From positions 188,170,001-188,234,000 of the forward strand of contig JBITNC010000001.1 in assembly GCA_050084985.1 (NCBI GenBank): a DNA stretch of 64,000 nt. Reading direction: 5' to 3'. Positions 58,439 through 64,000 of this stretch are shown in pieces. The first letter of the stretch is position 1; each line of letters starts with the position of its first letter. Under the pieces are notes generated by a model. It searched no databases, was not told the DNA's origin, and saw nothing but the letters and a program-made list of their open reading frames with translations. The DNA comes from Nageia nagi (lineage: Eukaryota; Pinophyta). Made by a program: the position numbers and the translations under genes.

Positions 58439-59190
58439 TTTTTAGTAATAGGTAAAAAAGGGGTTTTTTTTTATACAGGGACTAAAAACTTGTATCAAAT
58501 TTCAAATATTTTCAATAGCAGTCTATATCTAATCAAAGTATGCAACTCTAATAAGCATCAATCTTGTGTATCTGGTAGCCCTTATATCTATTCAACAGTT
58601 TCATTGAACTTTTCAATAACTTGGATTAATAAGAATTGGATCATTTTCTGACTTTGTGAGACTTGTTCTTGCTTGGTTTCTCAGGCAGTGTCTATTTCTC
58701 ATTCAGAGTCAAAATATTCGAAAATAAATTTCTGCATTTTAGACTTCAAAGATAATATCTTTTGGAGACATCATCTTCTTGGTTTTTCGTTTGCTAAACA
58801 TCATCTAGAGTTTCATGATTTTCTTCCATTGACTATTTCTTAGCAATATCCATCTTGCGATTGGGGTCCCAATGAAGTAATCCCAATTGAGTTAGTCCAT
58901 CCTCTATGGGGTATTGAAAAATCTATTTGATTCATAAACAACATTAGGGCTTTTTCTTCTTGAAATGTACTTTTCCATATGGGGTGTTTCCTTCAAAGAT
59001 GGATTCGTTGTGCAGTTCCCTTTAGTAGGGGAAGCTTCCTTAGTGCTAGTTTCCATTGGGAAACCTTGATCGGATAGGGAAGCTAAAGGATTTTCCTCCC
59101 TATTATCACCTTGCAGGTTTGTTTCTGGTGATATCAAAATTGATAACCATTGTTTTTCTTCATCTGCTTGATCTTTGGTTCTTGTAGATA
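58439..59190 (-). mobile_element. LINE 3' part, truncated
   Basis: Left end (T-run, then ggtaaaaaaggggtttt) matches the 3' ends of the LINEs at 28632 and 50975. The minus-strand frame 59137-58904 (Asn/Thr/Lys-rich) resembles an ORF1 C-terminal tail and is followed by further decayed acidic/basic sequence and 3' UTR. No ORF2. The 5' side meets the LTR of the next element. Confidence 0.55.
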
Positions 59191-59194
59191 TGAA

Positions 59195-59809
59195 ATAATG
59201 CAGAATGCAATAAAAATGACACTACTTCTCTATAACTCAAATATTGAAGTATATATTTGAAATATACCAAGTATGACAATAATAAATAATGTACTTTATC
59301 AAATCCAACTATGCCAATTATAATCAACTCCTTCGCACAATCACAATACACACAATCATCAAAATAATGATGTTGACATCCTTAGAGTTAGCCCATCACC
59401 GATGTCACAAAACATTCAAAACAAGGTGTGCAAACAAAAATATGAAAGATATAACGAAGGGATAATAATAGATTTATGGATAGGTGGTATTACAAAATAC
59501 CGTTATTGTTCGGATGTATGGTATGCATGAAGTCTCCTATCTGGTTGATGATGATATACTTATATATGAATCTTTTCCTTTGATATTCTTTTATAGCCAT
59601 GTCTGGATCTTTTCTTTGTCTTGGTATCATCACATATTACATAGTTTATGGTGCCTTCATAGGCATTTGATACCACTTACATTGTTTGATGGTGCTTTTA
59701 CATTAATTACATTACCTTGGGTGTATTTCAACCCCTTTTAAAATAAATATCCCTTGATATAATAAAAATGAATTATTAATGAATGAGAATTCATTTGTAA
59801 ACATCTACA
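59195..59809 (-). mobile_element. Tat-type gypsy 3' LTR
   Basis: Starts TGTAGATGTTTACAAATG on the minus strand at 59809, right after the purine tract. The far end near 59195 is approximate because the other LTR is outside the window. Confidence 0.6.
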
Positions 59810-59822
59810 TTTTGCCCCTCTT
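59810..59822 (-). other. Gypsy polypurine tract
   Basis: Minus strand reads aagaggggcaaaa before LTR start TGTAGA, a common gypsy tract form. Confidence 0.75.
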
Positions 59823-60657
59823 TGGAGATGTAATGAAATACATGGAGTTACATATCCAAAGAAGTAGAGTAGAAGAAAATTTTGAGAACTTTGGACTCTT
59901 TATACAACAACATGATCTTCTGATGTAGGCCCTTTCACTATTCCCTTTTGGTTTGGTTTCTCCACGAAATCTTCTTTATTGGTGCAACTAAGACAAAATA
60001 TCATTTCACTTTGCCTGTTGTTATGCTCCAAAATAAAATCAACTACTTCATATTTTTGCTTGGAGTTTGATGTTTTAGCATCCATGTCTAGATATAGAGG
60101 AGGTTTGTTTGAATCTTTAGATTTTGTTGAGACATATTGAATGATGTTAATGACATGTTATCAGTACTTTGAATGACATGGATGCTTTGAGTTCCTGATG
60201 ATTTTTATTATTTGTAGAATAAAGCCAAATTAGAAAATACCTTTTGATACAAGATTGCATTAGAAATGAAGCAGACGTTCAGATACATAGCGAGATGCAT
60301 CATCCATTGGGCATGAGCCAATGTCAACATACTCACTTATAGTTGTATCGTTGGTTTACATGTAAGTGCATGAACTCTCACTAGCTATTTCGTTGGCCAT
60401 CAACAATCAAGTGTTTTATGTCCCTGATCTAAAGACATTATGCTTTTATGGCTATAAGCATAACCATATTTAAGTGATTACATCATTGGTTTTTATTTAA
60501 GTGATTGAACTCTCACTAACCATTTTGTTGGCCATCGATGATCAGGTATTTTATATCCTTGATCCGAAGACATTATGCTTGCTATTTTTGTGTTTTTTTA
60601 TTGCTATGTAAAATTTACAGTGTCAATGATGTGCAAGCAGGAAATATAGTGCTGACA
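59823..60657 (-). other. 3' untranslated part of the gypsy element
   Basis: No coding similarity. Contains two related blocks with a ttggccatcaacaatcaa-like and ttggccatcgatgatcag-like core (near 60395 and 60530), an imperfect direct repeat of about 130-bp period. Confidence 0.55.
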
Positions 60658-61880
60658 TCATTTTAAAATAAAAAAATAAAACATAAAATTTAAAAGCAAT
60701 ATGTATTGTACATGCACCTTAGTTGGATGCATCTTTAGTTTTTGAGGCACGAATCCATCCATTTCATGCATAGACACATTTAAGGTGAGTGGAATTGAAT
60801 ATTTTTTATTCTTCTTTGCCATCCATGGAAGATAAATGTATGCAGCTAGTCCTACAGATTCTATTACAACAAAAGATCCCAACCAATTTAGGTCAAATTT
60901 CCTTTTAACCTTATCATTTGTAGTAGTCTTGTTTATGTTTTCTTTTCATACCAAGTCTCCCACTTAGAATAGTTTTGGTTTGATCTTCTTGTTGAATGCT
61001 CTCTTTAACTTTCCATGATATGCTTTTTGATGTTCAATAATATGAATTCTTTTTTCATTAAGAGCTTCTAACTGCTGTAACCTTACTTTTTGAACATCTT
61101 CATCTTGTATGTATCCATGTAATGACATTCTCAAAGATGGAATCTCAAGTTCTAATGGCACAACAACTTCATCACCATAAACCAATGAGAATGGAGTTTC
61201 CCCTATTGCAGTGCTTACATTTATTCTATATGACCATAATGCATAAGGCAATTGTTCATGCTAATCTCTTTTGTATTTGTCCCATGTTTTTGATAATATG
61301 ATCTTTATTGTCTTATTGGATGCTTCTACTTATCCATTTCCTCATGGATAGTAAACCGAAGAAAACTTTTGGTTAATGTGAAACTTTTTGCAGAAAGCTT
61401 TCATATCCTTACCTTTGAAGTTTGTTCCATTATCCATGATCAATTGTTGTGAGACATCGAACCTTGTGATGATCTTCTCAATTAGAAATTTTATGATCTT
61501 TTCTTTTGTACTAATTTCATTAGAGATGCCTCTACCCATTTGGTCATATATTCTATTGCTGTAATGATGAATTTGTGCCCTTCTTTAAAGTGCAAATTTA
61601 TCAAAATAATTGTATCAATGCCCCAAATTACAAAAGGCAATGGTGACACAATCGAGTTTAGTTCTTGTGTTGGTTGTTTCTCAATCTTTGCATGTTTCTA
61701 GCATTATAGGCAAGTTTTGACATGATCCTTGCAATCTTCCTCCATTGTTGGCTAGTGATACCCTATGTGCAAGAGCTTTGTATATAGTTCTTTTGCATAG
61801 AAGTACCTTTCGAGTGTTGTTTCTATTTCATGATGCATTAGAAACCTCAATAAAGCTCCATCAAAGGATTTCTTGCATAA
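60658..61880 (-). pseudogene. Gypsy integrase, broken
   Basis: On the minus strand: the zinc-binding H-H-C-C region (YTKLLHIGYH-stop-PTMEEDCKDHVKTC, near 61780-61720), then the core with WGIDTI (61610), ITRFDVSQQLIMDNGTNFKG (61480-61415) with the second Asp in DNG, a FSSVYYP block (61342), the PYALWSYRINVSTAIGETPF block (61250) and a C-terminal KIKPKLF...WMAKKNKK tail (to 60658). Stops include the Trp and Cys positions in the zinc finger. No chromodomain is seen. Confidence 0.85.
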
Positions 61881-61924
61881 TATATCACCAATAACGACAT
61901 ATTTAAGAGATAATCTCTTTAATC

Positions 61925-62480
61925 TTACTTTCTCATTTCTACCAAAATGTGCCTAAATGGTCTGATCTTTGAGATAAAGATAGACATCTCCAACCAATTT
62001 GGGCAATCCCCTTCTTGTGTTATGCAATAAACCTCCACTTCTTCTTCTTCATATAAGCAAGATGGATGTCTTAGCTTTTTTATTTTAAGTATTATTTCCT
62101 CATCGTCTATATCTATAGGCATTAACGAAGAAACACTTGCCCTTGCATCAACATACCTACTATTTGTCCTTGGAATGCTCTCAATTGTATATTTATCAAA
62201 GTGATTCAACAAATCAAAAATTGCTTCTTTACATGGTTTTAGCTTCTCATCCTTTGTATTGTAGATATCTTCAACTTGGATAACCATAAGTTTGAAATTG
62301 CCATAGATATTCAATTCTTTGATTTTTAGCAAGGGAAATGCTCTTAGACCCAACAATAATGCTTCATACTCTGCCATGTTGTTAGTACAATCAAATCCAA
62401 GTTTATATGCCATTAAGATTACATAATTAGTTGGAGAAACTAATACAATACCTGCTCCTGCTCCATGCGTACATTTAGAT
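61925..62480 (-). pseudogene. Archaeal-type RNase H of Tat element
   Basis: Minus strand: LGFDCTNNMAEYEALLLGLR (catalytic Glu), then IKELNIYGNFKLMVIQV, where the GDS/GDA Asp is replaced by Asn, then PRTNSRYVDARAS in place of NSRADALAS, keeping the last Asp. The first catalytic block lies near 62460 and is degraded. It sits between the gypsy RNase H and the integrase, the usual Tat position. Confidence 0.8.
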
Positions 62481-62489
62481 CGTCAAAAT

Positions 62490-63150
62490 ATGATGCCCAC
62501 ATCTTTGGTTCATCTTTCATGTAACAAAAAACTCATCCGAAACCTCCCATTGATCACTATAATAATGCATATGCATGCCACCATAACGTCCATGCTCTAA
62601 AGGAGGCATATACTGATCATAATCATCTGGGAATTCTTCATGTACAGCTACCCTGTCATTAAGAGGAAACTTTGCTATTTCTAGCCTTTTATTGACTTTT
62701 TTTAACTACATTGATATCAAATTCTTGAAACAACATTAACTATTTTGCTACTCTTCTTGACAAATATTGCCTAGCTATGAGGTATTTCAATGGATTTACT
62801 GGACTAACAACATATATGGTGCAATACAACAAATAATGCCTCAATTTTTCTATTGCAAAAACTATACCAAAGTAGAGTTTTTCCATTGGAGTGTACCTTA
62901 TTTCATAATCTATGAAAGTTTTTTTGAGATAGTAGATTGCTCTCTCCTTCTTTCCATAATTCTACTGGTATAACATTGCCCCCAAGGTAACCCTTATAGT
63001 TGAAATGTAGAGATATGCTTCTTTGCTAAAATCCTTATGTACTAAAATAGGAGGGTTAAACAAATATTATTTTATATTCTCAAATGCTTTTGATATTTTT
63101 CATCCCATATGAATTTAATATCCTTCTTTAATAAATGAGTAAAATGCAAA
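62490..63150 (-). pseudogene. Gypsy RNase H and connection region, decayed
   Basis: Minus-strand blocks follow the RT thumb (INSVRRFISQLGDK near 63190-63150, then KKDIKFIWDEKYQK near 63110). The rest is frame-shifted but collinear with a gypsy RNase H. Confidence 0.6.
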
Positions 63151-63159
63151 CACTTATCT

Positions 63160-63810
63160 CCAAGTTGTGAAATAAATCTTCTTACCGAATTTATCTTACC
63201 TTAAAGACTTCTAAATTGCTTTAGATTTTTTGGAGGTGGGATACTTACAATTGCATTTACCTTCTTGGGATCCACTTCAATAACTCTTTTGGAAACCATA
63301 AATCCTAGTAATTTTTCTGAAGTGACACCAAAATCACACTTTTGTAGTTTTAACCTAAGCTTGTATTTCTTAAGTATGCCAAAAACTTCTTCAAGGAGCT
63401 CCAAACAATCCTATCCCTATTTAGATTTTACCAAGATATCATCAACATAAACATCTACAAATTTATGAATTTGCTCATGAAACATAGTTACCAGTGCACG
63501 CTGATAAGCTGCACCTACATTTTTCAATCCAAATGGCATAACTTTCTAAAAACTATTTTTCCAAGGTGTAGTAAAGGTTATTTTATGTTGATCGGTTGGA
63601 TTGACTAGAATCTGACTATAATTAGAAAAACCATCCATAAAAGATAACGTATCATGATTAGCAATACTATCCATAATCATATCAATATTTGACAATAAAA
63701 AATCATCTTTTGGGCATGCATTATTGATATCTTTGAATTCAATACAAATTCTTATTTCTTTAGTTGGTTTAGTGATAGGAACAATGTTAGCCATCCATTA
63801 TGAATAATCT
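63160..63810 (-). pseudogene. Gypsy reverse transcriptase, broken
   Basis: Minus strand: MANIVPITKP...CIEFKDINNACPKDDF (63794-63700), LSFMDGFSNYSQI (63650-63610), KVMPFGLKNVGAAYQRA (63545-63495), VYVDDILVKS with an intact YVDD (63445), LQKCDFGVTSEKLLGFMVSK (63340-63290), IPPPKNLKQFRSL. Stops at the WKNSF-stop-K junction and just after LVKSK break it. Confidence 0.85.
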
Positions 63811-64000
63811 ATGAGTCTAATACAACCAACATTCAAAATTTTTCAATTTCTTTCTTGATTAGTAATGCCTTTGATGGATGCATCTTCCTTGGTTTTTGCA
63901 TAACAAGTTTTGTATCTTTTTTCAATGGTAAACTATGCATTACAAAATATGTATCTAAACCAAACATATCAAAATAAGACCAAGCAAAATTTTTATGACA
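63811..64000 (-). other. RT N-terminal or protease linker, truncated by window edge
   Basis: Decayed continuation of the gypsy frame (FGLDTYF near 63950). Too short to assign. Confidence 0.4.

Larger units (their letters stand above)
59195..64000 (-). mobile_element. Tat-lineage Ty3/gypsy element, 3' part, runs off the window
   Basis: Minus-strand order from the right edge: RT, gypsy RNase H, archaeal-type RNase H, integrase, 3' UTR, polypurine tract, 3' LTR. This is the normal Tat layout. The gag, protease and 5' LTR lie beyond 64000. Confidence 0.85.

Overview
The window reads as repeat-dominated nuclear DNA of a large-genome seed plant. It is AT-rich, and nearly everything recognisable is a transposable element: Ty1/copia, Ty3/gypsy, L1-type LINE, SINE, hAT, solo LTRs and a giant-LTR non-autonomous element. 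Most copies are old and broken. Only one host gene looks intact, an intronless-CDS P-class pentatricopeptide-repeat (PPR) gene at 14365-16428 (+). A gymnosperm is plausible given the density of old elements, but the sequence does not prove it.

Left part (1-12.3 kb): a Ty3/gypsy gag-protease remnant runs into a 3' module and an old LTR. A young 8.8-kb Ty1/copia element (3128-11955) sits inside that old LTR. It has 483-bp LTRs differing at 3 sites and a 5-bp target duplication ACTTT. Its gag-pol nevertheless carries several stops and a frameshift.

Middle-left (12.3-24.9 kb): an antisense gypsy integrase relic, then the PPR gene with a possible 5'UTR intron. Next is a three-level nest on the minus strand: a copia 3' end with its LTR, split by a hAT transposon, itself split by a solo LTR. 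A second solo LTR of the same family (23705-24843, TSD AGTCA) follows.

Middle (26.4-46.8 kb): a decayed gypsy element with an archaeal-type RNase H placed before the reverse transcriptase and interrupted by an ORF1-only LINE with a 13-bp TSD. It is followed by a copia RT fragment, a complete but old copia element (38540-44333, TSD AGATG, LTRs about 9% diverged), a third solo LTR (44971-45687, TSD ATTTA) and a chromovirus-like RT relic.

Right part (49.5-64 kb): a copia LTR/gag fragment, a LINE 3' end, then a minus-strand giant-LTR element (LTR about 5.3 kb, internal domain only about 0.73 kb). Its 3' LTR holds a SINE whose empty site survives in the 5' LTR. Another LINE tail and a minus-strand Tat-type gypsy element (RT, RNase H, second RNase H, integrase, 3' LTR) run off the right edge.

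Recurring signals are premature stops that fall at Gln/Arg codons (C-to-T decay), insertions at polypurine-tract/LTR junctions, LINE copies lacking ORF2, and a 210-bp two-motif repeat inside the PPR gene.
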